Positions 1 to 12,400 of a DNA stretch of 64,000 nucleotides are shown here, one piece after another. The notes below the pieces were generated by a model. It worked only from the letters and a program-made list of their open reading frames with translations. It ran no database searches and had not been told where the DNA came from. The position numbers were made by a program, and so were the translations under genes. Position 1 is the first letter of the stretch; each line of letters opens with the position of its first letter. Location of the stretch: the NCBI GenBank assembly GCA_001661515.1, contig LUVW01000001.1:1072052-1136051 (forward strand), in the 5' to 3' direction. Origin of the DNA: Capniomyces stellatus. Lineage: Eukaryota > Kickxellomycota > Harpellomycetes > Harpellales > Legeriomycetaceae.

Positions 1-518
1 GGAAGATTGAGCAGCGCAGGCCGGGCCATTGCCTCGTCGTAAAGTATAGCCTGGATGCCACCATGTGTTATACCAGGGTGTCCACATAGCTTCTTTCCGA
101 TATAAAACACAAAAATGACAGACTTTTGCTCCTTTTCAACAAACATCACTGGTGGGATTAGCAGGTGGTCGGGTTGGTTAAAAGTGCTGTACAAAAAGCT
201 ATTTTGTAGATGTTCCTCCTTCAAGCCAAAAGATAGCGGAATCTCTTTCCAGTTATCTGCATTAGCCCTCAACTCTTTAACCACTTTCAAGTCAGAAACT
301 TCTTGCTGTAGCATCTCCGGTGTTTTTTTCGTCCCTATGCTCAAGTTCTCTTCCTCCAGCAATCTGATATTCCAATCGGCCTTTTCGAATTTCTTCTTGT
401 CATCTTTTTGGCCAATGTACCCTTTTTTGAGTAGCTGGTATGTTATTCCCGAGCCAATTCCCAGGAATGCTGTGGCGAAGGCCACAGTTCTAAAAAGGCC
501 TGTCTTTCTGATGCTCAT
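1..518 (-). CDS. Hotdog-fold thioesterase family protein (3' part cut by window edge)
   Basis: The ATG is at 518 and the frame stays open to base 1, so about 172 residues are present and the C-terminus lies outside the window. Residues about 9-30 are hydrophobic (TGLFRTVAFATAFLGIGSGI), which suggests a membrane anchor or mitochondrial targeting segment. A charged linker follows. Near the cut end the sequence GHPGITHGGIQAILYDEAMAR matches the core of the PaaI/THEM4-type 4HBT thioesterase domain, where HGG followed by an acidic residue about 9 positions on forms the catalytic helix. The family hydrolyses acyl-CoA thioesters; the substrate here cannot be told. The topology resembles fungal mitochondrial THEM4-like proteins. 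Family assignment is fairly sure, the cellular location is inference. Confidence 0.8.
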   Translation of the reverse strand, partial: MSIRKTGLFRTVAFATAFLGIGSGITYQLLKKGYIGQKDDKKKFEKADWNIRLLEEENLSIGTKKTPEMLQQEVSDLKVVKELRANADNWKEIPLSFGLKEEHLQNSFLYSTFNQPDHLLIPPVMFVEKEQKSVIFVFYIGKKLCGHPGITHGGIQAILYDEAMARPALLNL

Positions 519-797
519 GCTTGGTCAATAGCCGTTGTGTTTTAGGACAGGTAACTTTGAGAGAATTTAGATAATGCAAATAAAGTTATTGTATATTTTT
601 ACAAGATGGTTTTTCCTCTTCAAAGTTATTTTTAATCGAGCTTGATCCTACAAATATAGGAGGGGGTGTGGCTATATTTGTACCTATCCTTTTTTTGTCC
701 TATAACTATGGGGGGGAGTGAGAGAGGAAAAGGAATAATGTGGTTTTCTCTTGGCAAATTAATATTGGTTTTAGGCTCTAGTATTTTATTTATCTTA

Positions 798-848
798 GAC
801 TTATTTTTTGGACTTATTTTTGGGACTTATTTTTTGGACTTATATTTT
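798..848. repeat. 13-bp T-rich tandem repeat, about 4 copies
   Basis: The unit is close to GACTTATTTTTTG and is repeated head to tail with one-base differences. The plus-strand reading frame running through it (666-863) is a by-product of the repeat. Confidence 0.7.
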
Positions 849-1240
849 ACTACCTTTTTTTAAGTCTTGGGATTTATTCATTAATTGCTCTTATTGTTAT
901 TGTTGTTGTTGCCTAGGTAGAAACCAACCACGTCAAAGTCATACACTAAAGTTTTTGCTTTCAAATAGCGTTTGCTTCTACTAGTATCGATATCATATTC
1001 ATAATTTTATAGGTTGAGCTTTCAATCAGGCATGAGTTATAGCGGTGTTTTATCAATTTAGGGGTAACATAAATAATAGCCATTGAGAACTAGTGGATCG
1101 TTTTGATGTAAGATCAGGTGTGAATGTGTTTTTTTTATTTAAATATTTATAAATTGCACTTTTAGCAAAAGCTACAGCTAATCTGTAACAGTGCTATAAA
1201 ACAGCGGGTTAAAAGCACGACTGAAACAGTGGTGCAAAAT

Positions 1241-1548
1241 ATGGCAGAGATACAACCAACTGCCAAAGGCGAGAAGTACCTGACACCGTTATATCCTTTT
1301 TTTACTTTTGTAATTGCTTTTTATCTGATGAATGTGATAATGTGATCTTGCTGATCTAGCCTTTTTCAATTGACTTTGGGCTGAATTGTGTAAAGTTGAA
1401 ATACCGAAAAAAATATTGCGTATATTTTGGCAAAAGGAAATGCCGATAAATAGGAGTATCATGGCAACCAGTTACCGGGAGCTTATATTGGGACAGTTAT
1501 GCATATCAGTACTACCAAGACAATGAAGATCTTGGTATTTTTAATTGA
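1241..1548 (+). CDS. Possible small spliced gene, structure unresolved
   Basis: An ATG at 1241 opens MAEIQPTAKGEKYLTP, whose codon use resembles real genes here. Several GT donors follow (after 1257, 1271 and 1293). A second coding-like stretch at about 1482-1548 reads LYWDSYAYQYYQDNEDLG and ends in TGA in a frame reachable from the phase-2 donors through the AG at about 1483. A third acceptor (CTAG, near 1362) gives only a short dead-end frame from those donors. I cannot choose one model. I recognise no family; the idea of a small mitochondrial membrane subunit is only a guess from size. Confidence 0.25.
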
Positions 1549-2197
1549 ATCTACAATCAAGTCATTTCATAGATATCCGAATATGTTTCTTATTCCAAAC
1601 TCTTACCTTCTATTTCAATAAAAGAAAAACTCACCTTTTCAGCCACAATAATCAATTATATAAACAATATGCTATGATTATCAGCTCTAAAACTCCAGAG
1701 CTGTGTGTTTTATCGGTGTGAAGCGGCACACTTAACCTCTACAATCAAACTCGCTGTATTGGTTTGAAATGTTTCAGTAAACGCTGGTTCGAATTCGGCA
1801 AAATAATTCAAACCAAAAAAATGATAGTTTGTAACTTGAAAGAGTGTCCTGGTCGCGGACTGGTTAGTTTTATCCATTCGATTCATTTAAATTGAAATCG
1901 GGTTACATCATTTAATTTTATGAATCAAAGTTTTTTGATTAGCTGGGCTTTCTGTAATTTCGCTTGCTTTTCATTTTTTTTTTTTTTTTTGGAAATACAA
2001 AATTTGCTGGATTTTGTGAATAGAGAAAAAAAACATCAAAGTATAATTTAAATATTGTCTTATCAAGAAAGCCAAACCACAGTAAATAACGAGTTGTCTT
2101 TGTTTTAAGTTTTGTTTTTATCGAGAAATATCAGGGCTGTAGAATTCGAATTCAATTTAACCTTGAATACCAAAGTTTCTATTTATACAAAGTAAAT

Positions 2198-4056
2198 ATG
2201 TTTTCGCCACTCCGATTTAAATCGATTGCAAAAGTCTCTTCGAAATGCTACAAGGTATTTAAATTCACGATTTGAACAGAAGCTGATTTCTCTAACTAGA
2301 CTTGAGAGGACCAAAAAGATTAAAAAGGTTTAAATATCTGTATATACATCCTCAACTAAATGCTTTGCTATACCTTGGACATATCTAGAGTTTGCGTCAC
2401 GGATCAACATACCAAAAGCCAGCGCTTGGAGTAAATGCTGCATACGATGAAGCAATCAAGATCATTGACAGTTATAGAGAGAGTATGTTCAGCAAATCCA
2501 AACAAATTGACGAGTCTATCAAGAGCGCGGGCAAGGGTAAATGTGCGATTTTATTTCCTACTTATACCAGTATTGTTTTGGCTTAAAATTACCAATCGAT
2601 TAAAGTTCAGCTCGGGTTTTATTTAATCAGCGAATATTGTAAATTGGGTAGATGTTAATGTAGCGGAATTAGAAAAAAGCAAAGTTGAATTGGAAATCGA
2701 AGCCGATAGATATTTAGGAGAAACGCTATTCAATGTCCGTAACAATAACTGTAAGTCGACATATAGTTGCATTTGTGGATTACTCGTTTGCCTAGTAAAA
2801 ATAATAAAAAAAGGGATATCTGAGCTATACTAACTCTGGAGCGCGTGCTTTGATATTATAACCACCTGATTTACTTTAGATGATCTTTCAAGGCCTGTTT
2901 ATCGTAGACTGTTAGAAGAGGAGTTTAAAAAGAGACCACTTGAGGTTATTGTAAGTATTAGTGAAAATTTACAATGCGTTCAGAAAAGCACAGGAGGTAC
3001 ACTGTTGTTTTTGCTTGTACTTTTATGTTTTTAATCTGGTATAGTTATATGTGGTATTTATTAGATGCAACGTGCCTACCAGATGTACGTAATTCCGGAT
3101 GTAATCAACCCAAAGGTGTTCAAGTCAGCAACAGCCCAGCTGAACGTATCTTTGGAGACCTCGCTGGATGGGCCAATAGAGCCGGGGAAATTTATTAACC
3201 CTGAAGAGGTAAGGGTTATGACACCAACCTAGTGGTTATTCTGATTAGATAAAAGTCGGAACTCTATTAATGATAGAAAGGAAAAATTGAAAAACAATGA
3301 AAACGTAAAAAAAAAAAAAATGCTGAGTCTCGAGGTTTAGTAACTATTACTGAATGTAATGCGTTTGGAATTTGATATGTGGTGATGTGAATAGGCAATA
3401 AAACTACCAAAGATATCGTTGCAGTCATTCTCAGAAACACCAAAGCTACACACTATATTGATGGTTGATCCTGACGAGCCATGTGAGGATATCCAAAGCT
3501 ATGTTCAAAAGTGCCATTGGGCTGTGTGTAACGTCCCATTTGACATCTACAATACAAGCTACGACGAAACAATGGGCGATGTAGCGCTTTCATACATACC
3601 ACCACATCCAGCCCACGGGTCAAAGACTCACAGATACATATTTGTTGCATTGCTCCAAGGCGAAAATGGTGATATCAAAATCAACAAAGAGTCGCTCACA
3701 CGCAATATAGATTTGGTTGGCAAAACCTCCGAGCTAGGTCTATTGCCTGTCGGTGTCTCGTTTTTCCGCGCAGAATGGAACGAGTCTGTAGATGAGATTT
3801 ACAAGAATGTTTTAGGTAAACATGTGTTTTAGATTTGATCAGTTGTCTGTATACACGCAGCTGATTTAGCAGTATGTAATTGTGTTGCGGCCATAGATCA
3901 ACTTTTATTTTGTTTTCGAATTCTAACTTTGTTTTTGAAAATCGTCTGCACTTGCGTTTAATAGGCCAGGACCCTCCTAGATTCGGACAGCCATTAGAGG
4001 AGAACGCTTTCTTGGACAAGGATGGAAACAAACTAAAAAAATACCAGAACCTTTAA
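2198..4056 (+). CDS. MRPL35: Mitochondrial ribosomal protein mL38 (PEBP-fold, MRPL35 family)
   Basis: Seven exons: 2198-2254, 2389-2536, 2652-2750, 2880-2950, 3065-3208, 3395-3815 and 3965-4056. They join in phase to a 343-residue protein, close to the yeast family length. The N-terminus MFSPLRFKSIAKVSSKCYK is basic and looks like a mitochondrial presequence. An N-terminal helical extension is followed by a phosphatidylethanolamine-binding-protein domain in exons 5-6. That domain carries VDPDEP and GSKTHRYIFVALLQ, the two signature blocks of the fold. The family is a structural component of the mitochondrial large ribosomal subunit. All six introns have GT-AG ends. A non-ribosomal PEBP is the alternative, but the long N-terminal extension and presequence argue for mL38. 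Confidence 0.88.
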
Positions 4057-4274
4057 GCTGCTTTATACTGGCGCTCATTAATCAAACAACCGTCTTTTTA
4101 TTTTTAACATTTAATTCTAATAAACACTATTTTACTAAACAGCCCAAAACAGATGCTTTTAACCCCAAGTGGTCCCATGTCCAGAGTTTATTATGGCTGC
4201 CTATATTTTCATGCAACTGACGGCCAACTCAACCAAGTTTCAACATTTATTAAGAAAAATAAACATAAAAATAA

Positions 4275-4345
4275 TGCGTAGACCGGGAATCGAACCCGGG
4301 TCTGCCGCGTGGCAGGCGGCAATTATACCACTAAACCATCTACGC
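4275..4345 (-). tRNA. tRNA-Gly (GCC)
   Basis: The minus strand folds into a cloverleaf with acceptor pairs GCGTAGA/TCTACGC, the B box GGTTCGATTCC and anticodon loop CTGCCAC (anticodon GCC). It is 71 nt long with no intron and no encoded CCA, as expected for a nuclear tRNA. It lies 7 bp from the tRNA-Ser gene on the same strand. Confidence 0.95.
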
Positions 4346-4352
4346 AAGATAT

Positions 4353-4434
4353 CGTCAGCGACAGGATTTGAACCTGTGCGGGCATAGCCCAATAGATTTC
4401 AAGTCTATCTCCTTAACCGCTCGGACACACTGAC
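4353..4434 (-). tRNA. tRNA-Ser (TGA)
   Basis: The acceptor stem GTCAGTG/CGCTGAC, the B box GGTTCAAATCC and anticodon loop CTTGAAA (anticodon TGA) are clear. An extended variable arm of class II type accounts for the 82-nt length. No intron is seen. Confidence 0.95.
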
Positions 4435-4497
4435 CATAAAATTTTACAAAAGCGCTAGACTAAGTTTATATTCCAAGCAAAACACTTTGGTTTGTTT

Positions 4498-4819
4498 TTA
4501 TACACTTGTAGACATCGGTGTGTTTATTGTTTCGGCCAGCTGCTTCAAGCCATATTTTAACCCTGGCGGGTCTAACACATTGTTTGGTAGATATTCCACC
4601 TGATGGACAAGATAGTTAGGGTACAAAGATACCAGGAAGGAACGACAGCTTGAGAAATACAATCAAGCGAGGGTTTTTTGGTTCAGAAAACAAAAATGAA
4701 CATGAAAATAACAAAGAGTATCTTGCAACGTGGTGGTCGGTTGTAGTGGTGCTACGATGTTGTGGTTATACTGATATGGGCTCCTGCCAATAGCTGGAGT
4801 GGGTGCAGTCAAGGTACAT
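4498..4819 (-). CDS. Putative small spliced protein, 49 aa
   Basis: Exon 1 is 4772-4819 (MYLDCTHSSYWQEPIS) and exon 2 is 4498-4599, beginning VEYLPNNVLDPPGLKYGLKQ and ending in TAA. The 172-nt intron has a GTATAA donor and a CTAAC branch motif 18 nt before the CAG acceptor, and both exons are in phase 0. Exon 2 is clearly coding-like. Exon 1 is less certain, because the same DNA is also open in a second frame without an ATG. I recognise no family. It sits 63 bp from the tRNA pair and is read on the same strand. Confidence 0.45.
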
Positions 4820-5729
4820 TGTCCAAGTAAACCAGCGGGCTTGTGGGGGGCTTTTGAGAACTTGAGCGTGTTAATATTGATTTTTTTATTTTTTTTTATT
4901 GAAATGTCGATATTGATTTTGGTTGGAGGTTTTTTTTTTCCTCATCTATTTCATTTTTGTTGATTTTTGGAATTTGTGCTCCAGTTGATAATTATTTTTT
5001 ATTAAAAAAAAAGCACAATTAAAAAAAATGTTATGGGGCTGTTTATATTAGTGCTTAGGCCAATTATTTAGTATTAGAGGTATTTCGTTAGTTTCATTTG
5101 ATGGAATCTTCGTTGTCTTGGGGAAATAAAAACAAAAAAAATGGCGACCATTATCAAGTTGATAGGCAATGGGTTCGGCTTTGAAATATCTGACAATTGA
5201 TAATATTGGTATTATCGGTAAATGCACAAAAATGCTTGCTCATTTGTTGTTACCAAGTGGGCTTAATTGTCTATTTTTTTTTTGAAAAAATTAATGTGTA
5301 ACTTGGTCACATCTCTATTCAAGTTGGTGTGAAAAATAGATAAACAAGGTGGATATGCAACATTCAGCAAAAATTAACAAGGCTTTTAATATTAATATTA
5401 ACATTAATTTCACTTTGGAAAAACTCCCATGACTTTAGTAGGCTTTTTTTGACTTTACTTCCTCACCACTTTTCTCACAAAACACACCACTGTAATACCA
5501 CCGAGCCTAGTTTACGCTTTACTGTTACCAAATAAAATATAATATACAATACTCTGTCATACAGTCCGACAACACTTTTCTTTGTTGGATGACACTTGCA
5601 ATGTTGATACGACAATACCGATAATTTAATCAGTAATTCGCTACCAATTCGAAAACAGAAATACGCCACAAACGTTAAGGGAAACCAGAAAAACGCAGAA
5701 ATATATCATAAGGACATTAACTTGGCTAG
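4820..5729. other. AT-rich spacer
   Basis: Poly-A/T runs and a pyrimidine-rich tract at 5445-5480 upstream of the next gene; probably its promoter. A 19-codon ORF at 5141 has no support as a gene. Confidence 0.5.
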
Positions 5730-8700
5730 ATGCATAAAGGAAAAGTGCCCGGCTCTGGCAACATTGAGGACTTTCCTCCATCGTACAATGAAGTAGTTAG
5801 CCAGTGTCAAAATCTCAGAGGAAGCACTAGTCGAGCATGCAAAGAAACGAATGCACATGAACAAAGGGAAATTGAAGGTAATTTAGATGCATTAAAGGAA
5901 TTTGAAAAAGAAAAAAAAAAAGTAGAGCAATGAACTTTTTTCATGTTCTAGTCTTCTAATGGAGACAACAATTATGTAAATGAGCACACTTTGTAATGGA
6001 GTGGCGTGGCAGAGTTATTTGGGGTTTACTATATATTCTGTTCAATAAATTTAGAATTAGAAAAACAGTTTTTGAGAATCAGCATAAGGACACCATCACC
6101 CTCCCCGCCAACAACGGTGCTAACCTTATCTACGACGCCAACAAAAAACCGCGCCCTGTTTGGTAGAGAGGGGTGCAGTGGAAAGGATGCCGGGATGGCC
6201 AATTCTTGGTCAAACTTGAGCTTCAAATCGGATAGAGGCAAATATGTTACAGGTTTAAAGAGAAAGGATGATGTTTATATCAGGGGCGATGAAAATATGA
6301 TAAAGAAAGAATCGCATGCAGGAATTACAAACAGAGTGCATGGTCTAAGCACGCATACGAAAAACGATGCCAACGAGAGCGAGACGGATGCTTTAGACGA
6401 CAAATTGATCAGCAACAAGGTAAAGTACAAACTTATTGAGTTGTGGAGTCCTACTGGTGGAGAATTGGCTATGGGCTAAAAGAATGAATACTCCTTTTTT
6501 TTTTTTTTGAAGAGTAAATGGGGTAGCTGATTAATAAGAAAGTGGTTGGTTGACAAACAAATAGTTTCAGCGGTTAAAATCGATTGTCCAGTCAGTAAAG
6601 TCAACGGTTGATTACCAGGCTAGTTCGTATGAGTCAGTAGCCTCCCAGATAAGCGAGTAAGACTGCACAAGTTATGAGTAGAGAGCAGAGAGTTGGGCTG
6701 AGAGTCTACAGTAGTCATAGAGTTTGGCACTATGTATATAAATAAACGTATGTATGCATATATGGTAGAATTAATGAATGGATATCGAGGGTTGATGGCA
6801 TAAAACCTGGTGTAAAAGAAGCGAGATCTGTTGGTACACAGGAAAGAGAACTAGATGATCGAAAGCTATTCAAAGGTAGCGAGTTTGACAGAGATTTGGT
6901 GTTTGGGGATGAATATGATGATGAGCTTGGCTACGAGAATAGCCACGATTACCTAGATAATTGCGCTGGAGTGGAAGATCAGGGGGACCAAAAAGTTGCT
7001 GCAGAGCAAAGAGATTTAGGGGAGTTTCGAGCGGCAGGATTAGCAAGTGGCGATGAGAGCGAAAAACAAGGGGAGAGTTCAGATGGGGAAGAGGATAGGA
7101 CAAAAGACAGAGTGGCTGAGGGGTTGGGAGACGATTGGTACGAGAGGGTGGCGGTTATGGTAGAGTCGTTGATAGACAGTGCAGATCGGGCGCTTAATGA
7201 TTCAATGGACTTTGAGACAGAGGCAGAAGTGGATCGAGAGCTGAGTGGAGTTTATATGGAGTCAGGTGGAGAGGCAGGTGGGCTGGACAGTGGGATAGAG
7301 AAATTGGGGAGTACGAGCAAAGAGATTAAACTAAAAAACATAGCAACACTGGAACCAGGGGCGGTGGGCGGTAGAGGCGGCAACGAAAAGCGCAGAGAAA
7401 GCAAGTTGGGACTGAAGTTAGCTACTGATGGTGGATGGCTGAAAGCAAAAGAACAGTCATCTGCTAGTGGGAGTGTTGGAAGCAGCAGTTTAAGATCGAG
7501 AAAGAGGGTTAGTTTAAGTTCAGCACGGCGAATAAGTAGATCCAATACAACAGTAGGCTCGACCAGAAAAAGAGGTAGCAGCAGACCTGTAGTACCAAAC
7601 ACACACAGAAACAGTGTGGATTATAGTTTAGACCAAAACTCGCATGCTATATTTAGCGATTTGAAGAGACATGATAGTTTAGGACTTGTTGGTAGCCAAG
7701 TTGAGTATATCCACGAGAACGTTGGTTGGAGGAGTTGGGACAGAGACAGGGTCTTGGAAAACGAATTACACAATGTAGCTAGTTGTAGCCCAACAGCAGA
7801 CTTGGCAGAAAGGAGGCGCAGGGCTGCTGAAAATCGAATGGGGTATTTTGGATATGTTGGAAATAATGCCAGTGTGGAAAACGATAGAGGGGCGGCTATT
7901 GACGATTTATTAGGTCGTGAACATAATGTCCCAATAAATAAAAGAGGCAGGCGCAGGCTGCAGTACAATAGTAAGCTATCTGAACCACACGATGGGTGCT
8001 GCGATAACGCTGAACCAAGTAGGAACAGTATTGACAATAGGCACTCAACAGGCGTGGAGTTGGGATCAGAAACGAAGTCTCAATCCAGCAATGCCGATGC
8101 TAAGGGAGATCTGGTGTCGGTGAGAGAAAAGGATACTGCGAAAGAAAGAGAGACAGAGAAAGAAAAGGAGAACAAGGCAAACATCATGACATTTGTACTG
8201 ATGCTATTGTATAGCGTTTTGTTTATGTTTGGTGCGTTGATTTTGAGTTCTCATGTTTGCAACTTTGCTTCAAAGAAAGTGATTGGGAAGCTTGAGGATA
8301 CAAAGCTGCCAGAGTTGGAAGACGCTCAAAGCAACTCCAACCCCACAGAGGTATCTGATACAGAGGGTGAACCGGATGCATTGCATAAAAGCACAAGATC
8401 GAGGTTGGATTTAGGGCTAACATCTGGCCGTGTTTCCAGCACTGGCTCTGGTTCTAACCAGGGTTTTGGGGCCAATAGAAGCAAGAGCGTCAACATTACC
8501 AACAAAACACTTGATTTTGGAACCGATTTTTACAAGCACAACAGTGACAGAAGTAATAACAGTGGCGATGGTGGCAAGTTTAGACACATTAGGGCCCAGC
8601 AAAGGCGTATCGACACCAACTCGAACTCTGTTTATAACTTCAACTACAATAGCTTCAATTACTACAATAATTACAATCCAGGTTCTAATTTCAGTTCCAG

Positions 8701-9238
8701 TCCCAGCCACAAACCGATTCCAAGTTTCGAGCCAAGAACTGTTATAACCAACAAAGATTCAGCTACCACAACCAATCATAGACCCTCACCGAAGGGTCGG
8801 CGTGATATTAGTGGCATTGACAGAGACAATAATATGGACATGGAGCGAATGGACTTTAGCGCCAGCGGGGTAAGGCGGTTTCCAAAGCTGGGTGCGCGAC
8901 GCCGGTTCAGTTCTTTTATAAATTCCGAGTATGAGCAGCAAAACGGGTACAAAAGGGCTGGTAAGAGTTCAGACATAAATGTAAATGTGCATTTGGATGA
9001 GTTTGATGGATTTAAGAACAGTGCCAATTACAATAACTCCAGCCCAAACCCAGCGCGTACAGTGGCGAAACGACTGCCTCACAGAGATAATGTGGTTGTT
9101 CAAAATCACAACATTTCCCCTAATACTCCCAGCAATAGCAACAGCAACAATAGTGGTACGGAGACTAGCAGTATTGCTAGATTTGTTCGTTGGTACGTTG
9201 AAGAAGATGATGGTCATGATGATAAAAACAAGTATTAG
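5730..9238 (+). CDS. Uncharacterised single-pass membrane protein with long low-complexity flanks
   Basis: Best model: exons 5730-5877, 6061-6419 and 6842-9238, which join in phase to 967 residues. The first two joins are well defined. The third acceptor (ACACAG at 6841) was chosen because it alone keeps the frame after an in-frame stop at 6743, and the resulting 422-nt intron is long for this locus. Exon 1 contains PPSYNEVV, a PY-like motif. The middle is acidic, then Arg/Ser-rich. One hydrophobic segment (about residues 616-642, ending in LILSSHVCNF) follows a Lys/Glu run. The last 300 residues are rich in Asn and Ser, with NSNSNNSGT-type runs. No enzyme motif is visible and I do not recognise the family. 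The antisense ORFs here are shadows. Confidence 0.7.
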
Positions 9239-9498
9239 TTTAAAGTTTTTTAATTGGTTTTTTTTTTTTTTTTGTTGAAATATCAGTTTTATCACTTTCA
9301 TATAATAAATCAAACCGATTTTTTTTTTTATAGAGAAAGAATAAAATAAGAATACAATGTACACATACACATACACATACACTTGTGCCTGTATTTCCTT
9401 GCGCTCTCTTGCTTTTTGGAGTTGTCTTTATTGAAATAAAAGTATAGATGTAAATAAATACACACTGTCGAGTTGATAGTAGACCAAGTATTTAAATA

Positions 9499-12400
9499 TT
9501 ACAAAGTGAAAATTAAATTGAACAGGTTAACAAGGGTAAACAGAACAGTCCAACCAACAGCGTACAGCAGTTTCGGCGAGAAAACGGACCAGATAAACAG
9601 ATGCGACCTAAGAATGGTAATAGCAACCACCAAGTTGAAGCTAGTGATGCACAGCAACCCAGAGTAAAAGTTAAACAAGCCAAATTTGTGGCAAACAGGA
9701 CTTTGACTGCGTAGTGATTGGGTTTCCAAGAGGGAGGAGGACTGGTGACGCGGAGAGTTGGTTCTGTTGACAACAACAAGGCTGCAAAAGAACCAGAATA
9801 TAGGGCCGGCCCAATTGGACAGGAACACATTTGTAGATGTTTTTAGCTGGAAGGCCAACGACCCGCTAGTTGATGTACTAGTCTTGAGCGACATGCCAGT
9901 GTAAGCGCTGCTCAGATCCAAAGTCGACAAAGTGTTTGTGTTACCAAACCCAATAAAGAAAAACGAGCAGAAAAACACGGCTACTGTCAGTTTAGTCACC
10001 ATGTTCAGCAGCCGCCTGTGCTCGTCGCTGCTCAAATCAGTGTCCTGGGAACCTTCATTTTCCACTGTGGTTGAAATCAGCAGGTACAGGATAAACAGCA
10101 TCATTACAAACAACGGCGCGTTGATCACGCGGCTTGTAAGAAGCAGGACTGGCACTATGCTAAACAGAATGTCCAAGCTAAACGCCATCTGGTTCCCCAA
10201 CCCAACCTCCACAAACTCTGCCTCGTCCCGGTACACCTTTGCCAAGTTTGACAAAACTACCGCCACAACAGCCAAAATCACCACCAGCATCGCAACCACC
10301 TCTATCTCCGCTGGCACGGTCTTCCTCAACAGCACCAACAACATCCCTATAACCCTCACAAACGCATCCCCACTCCCTGCCAACCCAACCTTCACCACCT
10401 CATCGATAAACTTGATGTTCGCCTCCAGCCTGTATACAACAATCGCCCAACATGCATACAGCACGCTTGCTCGCTGCGCCCTTTGTGTGTTTATCGCTGC
10501 CTTCTCTGTCTTGCTCCTGTATTCGTTCATCTCAATCTTGCTCATCAGCCTCTTGTCCCCCTCACTGATAAACCGCAACCCGTACCTAAAAATGTTCTGC
10601 TTGCCTGCCTTGGCTCCTAGCCTGGAATCGCCCGGTTCTGATGTTTCCTCCTTGTAAACTCGCGTCTTCACATTGTTGTTTTTATCCACTAATGCTCGTC
10701 CATACCTATCTCGAATCGCAAACCCAAGCGATTTAGCCTCGCTCTCCTGTGCCTTCCTCCTCTCCAACTTCTCTATTTCCTGCTTTGACATCCTACTTGG
10801 CTTTGAGCTTCCCTCTTCCTCACCACCGTTTGGCCTGTCCATCTCTAATATCTTTTTTAGCGGTCTTGGATACTTTTTCACTTGCAGAGTGTACACTATC
10901 AAGGGGAATATCACCAACACACTTGCCACAAACATCACCCATACAATCACCAGATTTCTTGTCGCACTAGCCCCAAACTCACTCGCTTCTTCGCCCAACA
11001 CGGTGGTCTCGCCGCCTGTCAGTATCTTTTGAATGCTCAGGTTGCCGGCCTCATTCGCCCACTTGATTCCATTTACATTCCACAGCTTCACCAGCCTGAC
11101 TGTAGCCATCGCCATAAACGTCTTTAACACACTTACATAGCCTTGGCTTCTTTCTTTCCCCAAACTCTGCACTCCAACCAGTCCTTTTAGCTGAAGTACA
11201 ATTCTGATAAACAGCAGCGTCTGACTCAAATAAAACCAATGCATGTGCTCCTCCTCTATAAACGACGACGAGTACATTGCCACACTCCCAATCCCCACCA
11301 CCGTGTACACCCCCAGTCTCCCACTCAGCACAAACCTCTTTAACCCTTTGCTCTCGCCATGCACACTATCTTCTCCAATATCACCTATCACTTCGTGGAA
11401 CCCATTAAACACAAATAGAAGCACACTAGCAAACAACAATCCCACCCCAATCAACATGTTGTTAATGTCGTACCCACCAAACGTTGTAGATAGCACATTG
11501 CGCGCCTGGATTCCGTAGCTTTTATACTTTTCAACCACTTCCTTCTGCCCCAGAATAACTTCATCTTTGCCCATTCCAGACGCTTGCTTTTCAACAAGAT
11601 CCCTGTGCAATGCTCGTGCCTCTGCATACAAACACTCTAACCTCTCCAGACTCGAGTCTATTTTGTCACATTCATAACCTCCACCGCTCTTGCCCCTTGA
11701 TACCTCATTACCTGATCTCCCAAGCGTGGCTTCTACAACTCGGTTTATCTGAAGCGTACTGACTTCATAAATCCCAAGTTTTTCCTCATCTAGTTTTTAT
11801 TAATTAAAAAAACACACACACAATTCAGCAATTATACCACTGTGAATACATTTACACTGCTGTTACCACCATAATCTCCGTGCATACACACACATACATG
11901 TATATAAATGTGTACACCAGCTAATACTTACACGATGAGTTTTCAAACAAGGAATATACCGGTATACCAAGACTGTTCTGCGGTATAGGCAGCCCAAGCA
12001 ACAAGCTGATTGTTGGCACAAAGTCTGTTTGGTCGATAACTCTTTGCGTCATATGCTGTATGTTTGTCTTTTCCTTCAGCTCGGGGAATAAAGGTGACAT
12101 AAATACCATTGCCTAATTATACATTTATTTATTTCAATTATCACCAAATTCAGTTACCATTTTTTTTATATCGTTTATTGTTTATCTTTAAAAAAATTAA
12201 TCTATTTTAACAATGTACATCACTTACCGTTGATATTTCTTCCAGAGAACCGCCACCATGATTACCAAGCTCGTTCATTCCGTGGTCACCAAGCATCACA
12301 AACAGCGTCGATGTTGCTTTGTCACTGGTTTCCTTTTCCCTTCTAGACTCGTCCCTTTTTTTAATTCCTTCAAATATACTCTCCACTACCTTATCCATTT

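Larger units (their letters stand above)
519..2197. other. AT-rich spacer between divergent genes
   Basis: This is the shared upstream region of the minus-strand thioesterase and the plus-strand mL38 gene. It holds a short T-rich tandem repeat at 798-848, homopolymer T runs, and a possible small spliced gene at 1241-1548 listed separately. I see no other convincing coding sequence. Confidence 0.5.

Noticed and set aside
666..863. 65-codon plus-strand ORF
   Set aside because: Produced by the 13-bp T-rich tandem repeat.
6870..9382. Many minus-strand ORFs opposite the 967-aa membrane protein
   Set aside because: Antisense shadows of a low-complexity gene; no splice sites or domains of their own.
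9932..11518. Plus-strand ORFs up to 241 aa opposite LAS21
   Set aside because: Antisense to the membrane region of LAS21, whose frame is supported by family alignment.
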